From contig CBDEGU010000011.1 in assembly GCA_965238045.1 (NCBI GenBank), forward strand, positions 310,001-374,000: a DNA stretch of 64,000 nucleotides, written 5' to 3'. Position numbers and translations under genes: made by a program. The notes below the pieces were generated by a model. That model did no database searches. It was not told the origin of the DNA and saw nothing but the letters and a program-made list of their open reading frames with translations. Of the stretch, positions 53,064 through 62,331 are shown piece after piece. This DNA comes from CBDEGU01 sp965238045. GTDB lineage: Bacteria; Acidobacteriota; Terriglobia; Bryobacterales; UBA6623. How positions within the stretch are numbered: the stretch's first letter is position 1; each line of letters starts with the position of its first letter.

Positions 53064-54101
53064 CTTAAATCCCCCATGTTCGTTTCGATTCTTCGATTGT
53101 CATGAGCCCGCGTGCTTGGCCGCCATGGCCGGAGGCTGCTGTCTTGCGGACTGTCTTGCAGACGAAGCGTAATATAATTTCCGTGCACAGATAAGATGAT
53201 CTAACAACTGAACGCCGCCGGTCAATAGGCATAGCGTTTTTTCTCGTACGTACTAGTGTACTAATACTTTTAGGTCCATTGTGCTAAGGGACCACTTCTT
53301 GCGAGCCACGACAGGCAGTTGACGTGCAGCCGCGGGCAACGGCGGGGCGAGCCCAGGAGACGCATGGATGATCTGAAATAAGATACTTTATATCAATGAG
53401 TTGAGAGAATTTTCCGGGGTGTGGCTCTACTGGGGATGGCCCGTCCGCGGGGGCTGGGTTGCACTTGCGACCACATAGTGATTAAGTACTATAGCCGCGA
53501 CTGCCTGGCCTTCCTCGCAGTCCGATCGGGCGTAATAATTTTTCCAAAGGAACGAGAAATTGACACGATCAGAGCGCCGTGGGGCCTTTGCGGCGAGCCA
53601 TCGCGGGGAACGGAGAGGCGAACGAGGAGATGAGTTCTAGCAGCCCGCGGCGTTTCGCCATGCTTCCGGCGTCGACCCAGCTTCTCTGATGAGGGCATTC
53701 AAATTGTTGATGCGGGCGATAGAAATTATCACTTTCCTCCATTGGCGTCCCGCGCGGTATACTCCATACTCCGGCGCAACGACGCGGCTAGTTTTTGGCC
53801 GGTCCGAGAGGGGCGCCCTGAGCTGGCGGTATTTGTATTTTTCGAAACATGTGACAACACGTACTGGTCTGTTTTTTCGTGAGCGCGGCTTTTCTCGGGA
53901 CGAAATACCCTTTCCGGATGCTTCACCAGGGCCGAGAGTACGACGCTCGGACTCCTTCTCCGAGGCGCTGGCATCGGTCCAGGAGCAGGACGGAACCGCG
54001 AAGACGAGCGGCGGGACCCTTGGGATCCCGGTCGCGGCTGCTCGCGGCACCCGCAGCATGTTCGATCGTTTGTAGAGCGCAGGATGGGGGAGGAGAATGA
54101 G
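53064..54101. other. 1-kb gap upstream of amt
   Basis: No gene with a ribosome site and protein character. TTGCGA (53467-53472), a 16-bp spacer and TACTAT near 53489-53494 form a possible promoter. TATACT near 53757-53762 is another lone -10-like element. GGAGGAG just before 54102 is the amt ribosome site. I looked for a sigma-54 site (GG-N10-GC) for amt and found none that was convincing. Base composition is less GC-rich between 53380 and 53560. Confidence 0.4.
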
Positions 54102-54944
54102 ATGAAGACAAACGCTTTGTCGCGTTTGGTCGCGGGGATGCTGCTGGCGCTTCCCGCTCTCGCGCAGGATGGCGAGGCGACGGTGAATTCGGGCGACAAC
54201 GCCTGGGTTCTTGTTTGCTCGGCGCTGGTCTTAATGATGACCGGGCCGGGTTTGGCTCTATTCTATGGGGGGCTGGTCAGGAAGAAGAATCTGCTGGCCA
54301 CGATGATGCAGTCCTTCATCATGATGGCTGTGATGACGGTGCTCTGGGCTCTGGTTGGCTACAGCCTGGCTTTCGCGGAAGGCCATGGCTCTACTGGGGC
54401 CTTTATCGGCGGATTCGATTTCGTGTTCCTCAACGGGGTCGGCCAGGAGGCCAAGGGAAGTATCTCTCATCTGACGTTCATGGTCTTTCAGCTCATGTTC
54501 GCGATCATCACACCCGCTCTGATCACCGGCGCGTTCGCCGAGCGCATGAAGTTCACGGGCATGCTCACCTTCATGGTGCTGTGGGGATTCGTGGTCTATT
54601 TCCCGATGGCTCATATGGTTTGGGGACCGGGCGGATTGCTCAATGCATTCGACAATGGCGTGATCGGCTGCCTGGATTTCGCCGGCGGCACGGTGGTTCA
54701 CGTGTCGGCGGGGGTCTCGGCGCTGGTCTGTGCCCTCTACCTTGGCAAGCGCAAAGGCTATCCGAGCGATTCGATGCGTCCGAACAATTTGCCGCTGGCT
54801 TTCGTGGGCGCGTGTCTGCTGTGGGTGGGCTGGTTTGGATTTAACGCCGGCAGCGCGCTGGAGGCTTCGGGGCTCGCCGCTTCGGCGTTTGTCGCCACTC
54901 ATTTCGCCGCGGCCACGGGCGTTCTGGGCTGGCTCACCGCCGAG

Positions 54945-56392
54945 GAGAGTGTCCCAATCGTAGTTGAGGGTTTGTAGGGCGGCGGCGTAAAAGAGCATTG
55001 TACTAGGCAGCCTTTGCTGCTGTGGCCTTGGCCGGATTGAGGATGGCGTCGAGCATCCACAGATCCTTGTAACCCATGATCTTGCGGAAGCTTTTCTCGG
55101 TATCGAGGAATGCAGCCGTGGCCCAGCGACACACCATGGCCGCGTCCTTCCAGCGGGTCACTCGCCGCGTTCTCCGCCGCACCCCGGCGTTAGGAGACTC
55201 GACGATGTTCGTCGTCGCCAGGCAGCGATGCAGCGACGGCGGCGCACCCAGGCGGTTGATGGTGAAACACTCCTCCATGCCTTCGCGCAAACTCACCGCC
55301 GCCTCGGGCCAGTCACCCTCGTACCACTGGGCTAGCTTCTCCAGCCGCGCTTGTCCATCTTGGGCTCCCAGCCGCCAGGCGGCCCGGATCGCCGCTTTGG
55401 CCTGATCGCGCTCGGCCTTAGGCAGCCGCTCGACGACATTGCGCAGCTTGTGAGCGCGGCAGCGCTGCACCGGAACTTTGCCGAAGACCCGCCGCACCGC
55501 CGCCCGCAGGGCCTTCGATCCATCGAGCACGAAGAGCCTGTTTTTCTCCGTCGATACTCCCCGCTCGACCATGCCCCTCAGCAAGTCTTCGGCGGCGGCT
55601 GTGCTCTCAGTGGCGGCGTGCTGCAATCCCAGCACATGTTTGTTGCCCTGACGGTCTACGCCCACCGCTGCAAGCACTACATGATCTGCGAAGATCAAAC
55701 CGTCCACGTAGATCACCAGCAGATCCAACTCATCCAGGCGCCGCGTGAGCACTTCGTCGATGCTCTTTTCGGCGGCCTCGACTGCCTCCCGGCTGACGGC
55801 GGATTTCGACACCCCGGCCGTGCCGGCCATTGCGCCAATCACCCCGGCATAGTTGCGCGTCGAGACGCCCTTCATCAGAATGTCGAGCATGCGCGCGCCG
55901 AGGCGTTCGTCGTCCTGCATCGCTTCGTAAGCGGGCACTTTGACCTCGCCGCCGGAGCGTTTGCGCAGTCTGGGTTTGCTGACGCGCAGTTTGCGGTTGC
56001 TGAGCTTGACGCGACCGGGCTGGCGGCCCCAGCGGACCACATCGCCGCGGCGCTTCTTGCCGGGCTGGGAAAGTTTTCCACCGGTAACTTGCTGCGCCGA
56101 CAGTTCCAGCACGGCTTGAATGGCGGCGCGGCCGGTGACGTCGATAACCTCGTCGACGGCTCCGCGGCACTGCTCGACCAGTTCAACCAAGGGCAGCATG
56201 AGTTGGGAGTTTTGGCTGAGCAGGCGGGTGAGGTCGTTGGGGCTGACTGGCTGTTGCTTCGCGGAATCCAGAATGTGATATCGTTTCTTCACGGCGGTTC
56301 TCCTTTGTGGTGAAAGGTTTGCTCGATTCTCTCAGAGAACCGGGCTTGAGAACCGCCGCCCTTCCACCTTCAACTAGATTCGGGACAATCTC
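54945..56392 (-). mobile_element. IS256-type insertion sequence, copy 2 (1448 bp)
   Basis: Same length and ends as copy 1, in opposite orientation. It is flanked by the perfect 8-bp target duplication CCGCCGAG (54937-54944 and 56393-56400). It interrupts amt. Because each copy has its own matching target duplication, the two inserted separately and the 2.4 kb between them have not been inverted by recombination since. Confidence 0.96.
55003..56292 (-). CDS. IS256-family transposase (copy 2)
   Basis: Its 429 residues are identical to the copy 1 product. The same DDE residues and CRAHKLRNV motif are present. It is transcribed against amt. The frame is intact. Confidence 0.95.
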   Translation of the reverse strand: MKKRYHILDSAKQQPVSPNDLTRLLSQNSQLMLPLVELVEQCRGAVDEVIDVTGRAAIQAVLELSAQQVTGGKLSQPGKKRRGDVVRWGRQPGRVKLSNRKLRVSKPRLRKRSGGEVKVPAYEAMQDDERLGARMLDILMKGVSTRNYAGVIGAMAGTAGVSKSAVSREAVEAAEKSIDEVLTRRLDELDLLVIYVDGLIFADHVVLAAVGVDRQGNKHVLGLQHAATESTAAAEDLLRGMVERGVSTEKNRLFVLDGSKALRAAVRRVFGKVPVQRCRAHKLRNVVERLPKAERDQAKAAIRAAWRLGAQDGQARLEKLAQWYEGDWPEAAVSLREGMEECFTINRLGAPPSLHRCLATTNIVESPNAGVRRRTRRVTRWKDAAMVCRWATAAFLDTEKSFRKIMGYKDLWMLDAILNPAKATAAKAA

Positions 56393-56905
56393 CCGCCGAG
56401 TGGATACGGGACGGCAAGCCGAGCGTCCTCGGCGGCATCACCGGCGCCGTCGCGGGCCTGGTCGGCATCACGCCCGGCGCGGGGTTTGTCTCGCCAATGG
56501 CGGCGCTGGTGATCGGGTTCCTGGTCGGGCTAATCTGTTACTGGGCGGTCGCCTCGCTGAAGGCCAGAGTCGGTTATGACGATTCTCTCGATGCGTTCGG
56601 CGTTCATGGCGTAGGTGGCACGGTCGGAGCGATCTTGACCGGCGTTTTCGCCACGAAGCTGGTGTACGACGGATTCGACGGGAGTCCGATGGGGCTTCTG
56701 GAAGGCAACAGCGGACAATTCGTCAACAATTTTCTGGGGGTGCTGATCACCTGGGTCTTCGCCGCCGCGGCGACGTTTGTCATCCTCAAAATCGTCGACG
56801 CAACCGTCGGGCTGCGAGTGGACGACGCGGATGAGGTCGCGGGCCTTGATCTCACACAACACGGCGAAGAGGCTTACGGCGAGGGTTAATCACGAGGAGA
56901 AGGAC

Positions 56906-57244
56906 ATGAAAAGAATCGAAGCGATTATTCAGCCTCACAAGCTGGATGACGTTCGCGAGGCGCTGAAAGCTATTGGTGTCGACGGCATGACCATCTACGA
57001 TGTCCGCGGACACGGCCGCCAGAAAGGGCACAAGGAAGTCTATCGCGGTCACGAATACGAAGTGGACCTGCTGCCGAAGTCGAAGATCGAAATCGTCATC
57101 GCCTCCGACCGCGTCGAGGAGACCGTGAACGCGATTGTGGAAGCGGCCCGCACCGGCAAGATCGGCGACGGCAAAGTGTTTATCTATCCGATTGAAGAGG
57201 CGATTCGCATCCGCAGCAACGAGCGGGGGGAACTGGCGCTCTAA
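56906..57244 (+). CDS. glnK: PII signal protein, GlnK/GlnB type
   Basis: The 112-residue protein has the exact PII length. The T-loop holds Tyr51 in RGHEYEVDLLPKSKIE, the uridylylation site, and the C-terminal part has RTGKIGDGKVFIYPIEEAIR. PII proteins bind ATP/ADP and 2-oxoglutarate; linked to amt, GlnK plugs the channel. GAGGAGAAGG precedes the ATG. The gene was cotranscribed with amt; the IS in amt should reduce its expression unless a promoter at the IS end drives it. The TAA stop overlaps the end of a MITE-like element. Confidence 0.94.
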   Translation: MKRIEAIIQPHKLDDVREALKAIGVDGMTIYDVRGHGRQKGHKEVYRGHEYEVDLLPKSKIEIVIASDRVEETVNAIVEAARTGKIGDGKVFIYPIEEAIRIRSNERGELAL

Positions 57245-57518
57245 CTCGCATTTCTCACCATCTTGCATGTGACAAGGCAGGGAAAAGAGGTGAGCGAGGA
57301 GCCGGTTGCAAGCGGCTCCTGGCGCCGCGGCGCCGGCTCGACCGTGCCACCAAGGGCTGACGACCGAAGCACATGAGAGGCCCGCCATTCCTTCGTTGCG
57401 CTTTCCCGCCGTGCTCAACGCAGGGTCAACCGCGCCCGCGCCCGTCAAGCGGCGCACGCCTCCTGCTGACGCGCCTCTCACACACTTCGCCCCTCCACGT
57501 GGCGGGAAAAGCGGGCTA
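57242..57518. mobile_element. MITE-like element, copy B (277 bp)
   Basis: It shares with copy A (5910-6091, opposite orientation) blocks such as CGCATTTCTCACCA, GACCGAAG, CTTCGTTGCGCTT, CGCCGTGCTCAACG, CGTCAAGCGGCGC and AAAAGCGGGCTA. It is longer because of about 95 extra bases near the left, with their own stems (GGAGCCG...CGGCTCC). Ends are imperfect inverted repeats with TA. The left TA lies in the glnK stop TAA and the right TA in the Kelch gene stop TAG. Confidence 0.7.
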
Positions 57519-58600
57519 GCGCTCCTTCCACGAAAACACTTCGAGTGAATCCAGCTCGGGCCCTCCCCCTTGGTTCCCGCTTCCAGCACAAACGTAGATC
57601 TTTCCCCCATGGGTCAAGGCCCCCGTACCATGACGGCCTCGCATCAGCGGGTCAAGCTTTTTCCACTTTCGCGTCTTCACATCGAACGCCTCGACCTCCT
57701 CATGAGCCGCCGCCCGTCCGGCGCTCTCGCCCCCGAGAACCAGCACATGGCCGTTGAAGACGACGGTCGCGGCACCCGCTCGCGGCGTTGGCAAAGCGAG
57801 CCCCGGACCATCGAGCGTAGTCCACCGGCCGGATCCAAAATCGTAGACATCCACTTCCTTGACGGTCAAGTCCAAGACCTGCCCGGTTCTCTTCGATGTC
57901 CGCCGCCCGCCGATCGCGTAGAGCTGCTCTCCGGCGATGGCGGCCTGAAAATGATCTCGCGGCCGGGGCGCGTCGGGCAGAACCCGCCAGGCACCGGTCT
58001 CCGGATCGTATTCATCGAACCAGCTCTTGAAGTCTCCATGGTGGCCGTCGGCGATGCCCCCGCCATGTAGATCTTCCCCGCGTGCACGACCACGCCGCAG
58101 CTTCCGCGCCGGCGGCCGGAAGGGATTTCAGCTCCCCGGGTCCACTGGTCCGCGCGCGGGTCATAGATCAGAATATGGGCAACCGGCCTCTCATGGGGAT
58201 ACCCGCCGGTCATCGCCCCCAGCACCCAGATCTTATTCTCGAAAACGACCGGCTGGAAATGATGAATTTCCATCGGCGGCTCGGCGGCCGCGCTCCACGC
58301 GTTGCTCGCCGGGTCGTACACGTTGACCGGTTTCTCGCCCCACAAGCGAAGCGAGAACCACGAGAAAACCGCCAGCGAAGACCGGCCGCCCAGCAAGTAG
58401 AACTTGCCGTCCATCTCAACAAAGGCGCATTCATGACGAGCAACCGGCAAGCCGCCAGTCTCCACCGTTTGCCAGGCGGCAGCCGAGGCTGGTTCTACCG
58501 CGGGACCATCCGCATCGGCACCGCAATGATTGGAAATAAGGCTGCTCATCAGCAGAGGAACCGTCATCACGCATGGCTTCACCGCAGTTCCGTTCTTCAT
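57516..58600 (-). pseudogene. Exported Kelch-repeat protein with one frameshift
   Basis: From ATG 58600 (MKNGTAVKPCVMTVPLLMSS) a signal-like segment is followed by Kelch blades: VARHECAFVEMDGKFYLLGG, HHFQPVVFENKIWVLGAMTG and SCGVVVHAGKIYMAG. Here a run of five C (58057-58061; G on the coding strand) is one base short: with six, the frame joins GIADGHHGDFKSWFDEYDPE, QAAIAGEQLYAIGGRRTSK and the last blades (VVFNGHVLVLGGESAGR, ALTHGGKIYVCAGSG) to the stop at 57516. The repaired protein is about 361 residues, probably a six-bladed propeller. The homopolymer makes a sequencing error quite possible. Function unknown. Confidence 0.8.
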
Positions 58601-58805
58601 GTGTGCTTGGAGAATTTCCACGTCAATGCGGCGCGAAATGACTCCGGCCGCCGAGGCGCCCCCCGAGTACATTCCCGCACCGCCTACTTGTCCTCGATTA
58701 TACGAATCCCATCAGATCATCGAACGCCGACTCCGAATCTTCCCGCCGGCAATCCCCCCCGCCGCGCGAGACTGTGTAAGCGAGAGCATGTAAGATAGTC
58801 AGGCC

Positions 58806-59912
58806 ATGAAAATCACCCGCATCGACACTGCCTTCTACCGCTTCCCCGCGCACCGCAAGATCGCCGACGCCATTCAAGAATTCACCCATATGGAGGTCAT
58901 CTCAGCCGTTATTCACACCGACGACGACGCGACCACCGGCTTCGGCTACGGCTATACGATCGGGCGCGGCGGCAAGGCCGTCAAAGTCTTCCTCGACACC
59001 GAATACGTCCCGCTGATGCTGGGGGAAGACGCTAACGATATCGAACGGCTCTGGGAAAAGATGTGGTGGGGTCCGCACTGGGTCGGGCGCGGCGGCATCT
59101 CCTCGCTCGCCATGGCCGCCATCGACATCGCCCTGTGGGATCTCAAAGCCAAACGCGCTGCCCTGCCCCTCTACAAGCTTCTCGGCGCCTGCCGCGAACG
59201 AATGCCGATCTATGACACGGACGGCGGCTGGCTCAATCATGAAACCGATGACATCGTACGCGAAACCAGCCGCTTGGTCGAACAGGGTTTTACGGGCATC
59301 AAGATCAAGGTCGGAAAACAACACCGCTCCGAAGACGTTGCCCGGCTTCGCGCGGTTCGCAAGGCCATCGGGCCCAACGTAAAGCTCATGGCCGATGCCA
59401 ACCTCCGCTGGACCGCCACTGAAGCCATCGCCCGCGCCCGGCTCTTTGAAGAGTTTGATCTCTTCTGGCTCGAGGAGCCGATCGAAGCCGACGACGTGCT
59501 GGGCCATGAAAAACTTCGCCAATCCACGGCGATTCCCATCGCTCTGGGCGAGAGCCTCTACAATCGCCATGTTTTCAAGGAGTATCTGGCGCGCGGCGCG
59601 GCTTCGATCTTGCAGCCCGACGCCGGGCGCGTCGGCGGCATCACCGAGTGGCTTCGCGTGGCCCGCATGGCGCATGGTTTTAACGTGGACATTTCGCCCC
59701 ACTTTCAGATGGAGCTTCATATCCACCTGGCGTGCGCGGCTCCCAACGCCCTATGGGTCGAGCACATTCCCATCTTGAACCGCTTTCTGGCCCAACCGCT
59801 GCGCATCGAAAACGGACACGCCTATCCTCCCCAAGAACCGGGACACGGCGTCGCCTTCGAGCAAGAGAAGGCTCGCCCGCACCTGGTGGAAAGTCACACA
59901 TTCTCCCAGTAG
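58806..59912 (+). CDS. Enolase-superfamily enzyme (mandelate racemase/MLE group)
   Basis: This 368-residue protein has the capping domain and barrel of the family. Catalytic and metal residues: Lys166 and Lys168 in GIKIKVG, Asp197 in MADAN, Glu223 in LEEP, Glu249 in GES, and His299 in ISPHF. The KxK plus His pattern is that of mandelate-racemase-like sugar-acid dehydratases or racemases. It abstracts the alpha-proton of a carboxylate; the substrate cannot be read. It starts 205 bp from the divergent Kelch gene. No strong Shine-Dalgarno. Confidence 0.9.
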   Translation: MKITRIDTAFYRFPAHRKIADAIQEFTHMEVISAVIHTDDDATTGFGYGYTIGRGGKAVKVFLDTEYVPLMLGEDANDIERLWEKMWWGPHWVGRGGISSLAMAAIDIALWDLKAKRAALPLYKLLGACRERMPIYDTDGGWLNHETDDIVRETSRLVEQGFTGIKIKVGKQHRSEDVARLRAVRKAIGPNVKLMADANLRWTATEAIARARLFEEFDLFWLEEPIEADDVLGHEKLRQSTAIPIALGESLYNRHVFKEYLARGAASILQPDAGRVGGITEWLRVARMAHGFNVDISPHFQMELHIHLACAAPNALWVEHIPILNRFLAQPLRIENGHAYPPQEPGHGVAFEQEKARPHLVESHTFSQ

Positions 59913-60300
59913 CGACTCTCGCATAATACGAGGTCACCTTTTTGGGGTTTCTCTCGTGTTGAGAGACATGAGGAATCCAAGAGGCGTACGACGAGATTTC
60001 GATGCTCTGGAGAAGCGGCGCTTGGAGGCCGGCCGGCTGGTCGTCGAAGAAGGCTTGCGTTGTGCCGCCACTAGAGCATTTTCACTGATGACATAGCCCG
60101 TATCCGAAGATGCCGCAGCAAAGCCGCGGTTGGAAATCCGCTGTCAGGAACTTGAAGCAGCTTCAACGACTTGCGCTGACGCGACGTGACGTGATGCGTC
60201 GTGGCACGGGAAACGAAGGCCGAATACGGGACATTCCGCGCTGGCCCGGCGGTGGATTTCCATCCACGGCTCTGTGGCTTGCTTAGGAGGTTTTCAATGA
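59913..60300. other. Gap with a transposase remnant and a hairpin
   Basis: Contains the IS630-type N-terminal remnant (59968-60096). GTGGATTTCCATCCAC at 60252-60267 is a 6-bp stem with a 4-nt loop; it lies past the stop of cpoB on the reverse strand and could help termination. AAAGCCGCGG near 60122 recalls the intergenic repeat at 33076 and 42212. Confidence 0.45.
59968..60096 (+). mobile_element. N-terminal fragment of an IS630-type transposase
   Basis: The frame encodes 42 residues: MRNPRGVRRDFDALEKRRLE, AGRLVVEEGLRCAATRAF and a short tail, then TAG. The beginning resembles the helix-turn-helix start of IS630-type transposases (xNPRGVxRDFxALExRRxxA). The frame leaves the family after about 35 residues. 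No Shine-Dalgarno. Confidence 0.5.
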
Positions 60301-61218
60301 CTAGGGGGCGACGAGGGCGGTGGGGGAGGGTTTGGAAGCGTTGGTGAGCCCCCGCAGGGCCTGGATCTGGGCCTCCGCGTTGGGCGCGATGTTGCTGTTG
60401 GGGAATCTGTCGACGACGTTGCGGAGTTCCGTGATCGCCTCCGGCAAGCGATTCAGGTTCATCAGCGACAAGCCCTTCTTGTACTGCGCGTCGGGAGTGA
60501 TCGTGTCAACGGGATATCTTTCCAGCACTAGATCGAAGTTCCGTACGGCCTCTTCGAGATCGTCTCCCTGATAGGCGATGGCGCCGAGGTAGTACTGGGC
60601 CTCGACGGCGCGCACCGTTCCGCTGTAATCTCGCAGGTAGTCGCTGAACTGGGCCTTCGAGAGATCGTAATTGCCGCGATGGAAGTCGCCCATCGCCGAA
60701 CTGAACAGTGTTTCCGCCGCTGCCGCGGAGAAGGCAGCCCCCACTCCCAGTCCGCCGCCAGCTTGGGAGCTCACCCCCGAGGGCGGAGGCAGGGTTGTGA
60801 GATGATCCTTGATATCGCCGACTTGTTGCTGGACCTTTGAGAAGCGGCTATTGAGAGCTTCGACGATGTCGCGAAGGCCAGCGACCTCACTGACCAGGGT
60901 ATCGACCTTGACGCTCATCAATGAGACGGGTTCTTGCACCGATTCGCTTTGCTTGCTAATCACCCGCTCGATGACCGCCAGCGACTGACTCAGCCGGTTG
61001 ATCATCTCAATGCCTTGCTTGTTCTGCTCGTCGAGTACGGCGAGCCGCTCTCCGAGCTGGCTCTTGAGCCGGCGCAACTCGACCGTCAGGATGGCCATGT
61101 CGCGTTGCATCTCCACGATCTCTTTCGCGACGGGAAATGCGGGGAACGCGATGACCAGCGCCAGCAGTACTGTGCGCAGGATGGGGCGCGGCGAACAATG
61201 CCAGGTGAGCAACATCAA
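60301..61218 (-). CDS. cpoB: Tol-Pal system protein CpoB (YbgF)
   Basis: A signal segment (TVLLALVIAFPAFPVAKEI) precedes a coiled coil (about 30-140, with MQRDMAILTVELRRLKSQLG and heptad text), a Gly/Ala linker and C-terminal TPRs: FSSAMGDFHRGNYDLSKAQF, AQYYLGAIAYQGDDLEEAVR and QYKKGLSLMNLNRLPEAITE. This is the CpoB layout, although the coiled coil is longer than in E. coli. CpoB coordinates peptidoglycan synthesis with outer-membrane constriction through Tol. The gene is last in a reverse-strand tol cluster but is separated from pal by a strong terminator, so it probably has its own promoter. Confidence 0.88.
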   Translation of the reverse strand: MMLLTWHCSPRPILRTVLLALVIAFPAFPVAKEIVEMQRDMAILTVELRRLKSQLGERLAVLDEQNKQGIEMINRLSQSLAVIERVISKQSESVQEPVSLMSVKVDTLVSEVAGLRDIVEALNSRFSKVQQQVGDIKDHLTTLPPPSGVSSQAGGGLGVGAAFSAAAAETLFSSAMGDFHRGNYDLSKAQFSDYLRDYSGTVRAVEAQYYLGAIAYQGDDLEEAVRNFDLVLERYPVDTITPDAQYKKGLSLMNLNRLPEAITELRNVVDRFPNSNIAPNAEAQIQALRGLTNASKPSPTALVAP

Positions 61219-61335
61219 CTTCCTTCGTCCTTCGTCGGGTCACGGGCACCTCCCGGTTGGTACCTGAGAGACGCGAACCGGCGCGGGCCGGTTGCGGGCA
61301 AGCGCACCGTGGCCCCGAGGTTCTTGTTTACCTTA

Positions 61336-61388
61336 GCAGAAAAATAATTGGGCGCGTCCAGGCGAGAGCCTCTCACCTGAACGCGCCC
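61336..61388 (-). terminator. Intrinsic terminator after pal
   Basis: On the reverse strand a 39-nt hairpin (GGGCGCGT...ACGCGCCC, two mismatches; 61350-61388) is followed directly by AATTATTTTTCTG. The stem and T-run make a textbook terminator for pal. Confidence 0.75.
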
Positions 61389-61397
61389 GAAACTTCC

Positions 61398-61418
61398 CGG
61401 GCCCGCTTTGCGGGCCCG
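61398..61418. terminator. Second perfect hairpin after pal
   Basis: CGGGCCCGC-TTT-GCGGGCCCG is a perfect 9-bp stem with a 3-nt loop, 13 bp past the pal stop and just before the terminator at 61350. It has no T-run of its own; it may protect the mRNA 3' end. Confidence 0.55.
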
Positions 61419-61430
61419 CCGCGTTGGGTG

Positions 61431-62195
61431 CTAACGCGCGGCTGAGAAGTGTGCGCGGCGATTGCGCTGCCAGCAGCCTTCGTCCTGCTGCGTGCACTGC
61501 GGCCGCTCTTCGCCGTAACTGATCGTGGTCAGCTTGCCGGCCGGTACGCCCTGGCCGAGCAGGAAGTCCCGTGCCGCAGTCGAACGGCTGTCGCCGAGCG
61601 CCAAGTTGTACTCGTTGGTGCCGCGGTCATCACAGTGACCTTCAATCACGACCCGGCCGCTGGGATACTCCTGGAACAGCCGCTTGAGAGCATCGGCGTT
61701 CGAACGCAGCGTGGCGGTGGCGTCGGAACGAAGGTCGCTCTTGTCGTAGTCAAAGTAGGCATCCCGAACGGCCTTCGTCAGTGCCGTGCCAAAGTCGTCC
61801 TTCGGCGGGGGTGGCGGGGGTGGTGGTGGCGGCACGCGCACGGTAACCTGTGCCGTGGCCCGCGCTTCTCCGCCCTGACCCTTGACGTTAATCACATAGC
61901 TGGTGGTTTGGGTCGGGAAGACCTCGCGGCTGCCATTGGCCGGCACGGCGCCGATGCCCTGACTCAGCGACGCACTGGTGGCGTTGGTCGAGGACCACTT
62001 CAAGGTGGCCGACTTGCCGCGCTCGATCGAACTGGGCTCGGCCGTCAGCGAAACCGTCGGCTTCGCGGGGGCGGGGGCCGGCGCCGGCGGTGGTGGCGGC
62101 GGCGGGGGCGGGGGCGGCTCTTTCTTGCAGCCCACCGCGAATAGAATGAGAAAAACACTGAGTATGATCAGTGCGAAATTGCGCTTCCGTTGCAT
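61431..62195 (-). CDS. pal: Peptidoglycan-associated lipoprotein Pal with Ig-like domain
   Basis: AGGAG lies 5 nt before the ATG at 62195. The lipoprotein signal ends LFAVGC (Cys23). Then come a run of 11 prolines, an Ig-like domain (about 48-125, with SLTAEPSSIERGKSATLKWS and PTQTTSYVINVKGQGGE), a second proline run and the OmpA domain: YFDYDKSDLRSDATATL, VVIEGHCDDRGTNEYNLALG and YGEERPQC. The 254 residues exceed the usual 170 because of the Ig-like insert. Pal tethers the outer membrane to peptidoglycan and binds TolB. Confidence 0.93.
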   Translation of the reverse strand: MQRKRNFALIILSVFLILFAVGCKKEPPPPPPPPPPPAPAPAPAKPTVSLTAEPSSIERGKSATLKWSSTNATSASLSQGIGAVPANGSREVFPTQTTSYVINVKGQGGEARATAQVTVRVPPPPPPPPPPKDDFGTALTKAVRDAYFDYDKSDLRSDATATLRSNADALKRLFQEYPSGRVVIEGHCDDRGTNEYNLALGDSRSTAARDFLLGQGVPAGKLTTISYGEERPQCTQQDEGCWQRNRRAHFSAAR

Positions 62196-62261
62196 GTGCA
62201 CTCCTAGCCCTCCTGCCAGATGTTGTGCTCTCCGGTCAACACAGTCGTTGTGCAATAGCAA

Positions 62262-62290
62262 ATCATAGCAAGTCGGAACCCATTTCTAAA
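62262..62290 (-). promoter_or_regulatory. Probable sigma-70 promoter of pal
   Basis: On the reverse strand TTTAGA (62285-62290), a 17-bp spacer and TATGAT (62262-62267) lie about 70 bp before the pal start. Pal therefore may be expressed independently of tolB. Confidence 0.5.
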
Positions 62291-62331
62291 GCCCTGAGGA
62301 AATAAAATTTCGCTCTACTCCAGAGAGACTG

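Larger units (their letters stand above)
54102..56889 (+). pseudogene. amt: Ammonium transporter gene split by an IS256 copy
   Basis: The ATG at 54102 follows GGAGGAG. A signal peptide (LLALPALAQ) precedes Amt text: TGPGLALFYGGLVRKKN, FAIITPALITGAFAERMKF, VVHVSAGVSALVCALYLGKR and LLWVGWFGFNAGSAL. At codon 281 (LTAE) IS copy 2 enters. After it the frame resumes exactly: WIRDGKPSVLGGITGAVAGL, VGITPGAGFVSP, DAFGVHGVGGTVGAILTG, to the stop at 56889. Removing the IS and one target copy gives a normal 443-residue Amt. The transporter should be non-functional. glnK lies 16 bp downstream. Confidence 0.95.

Noticed and set aside
53700..54101. Sigma-54 promoter for amt-glnK
   Set aside because: I looked for GG-N10-GC with the usual surrounding bases and found none that was convincing.
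52498..54944. Composite transposon between the two IS256 copies
   Set aside because: Each IS has its own different target duplication, so they inserted independently; the DNA between is the 5' parts of two host genes, not cargo.
60285..60347. Mini-ORF of 16 residues (MTRGRRGRWGRVWKRW) behind a perfect AGGAGG
   Set aside because: It is antisense to the end of cpoB; a chance Shine-Dalgarno plus ATG is likely, and the peptide reflects the GGG-rich strand.
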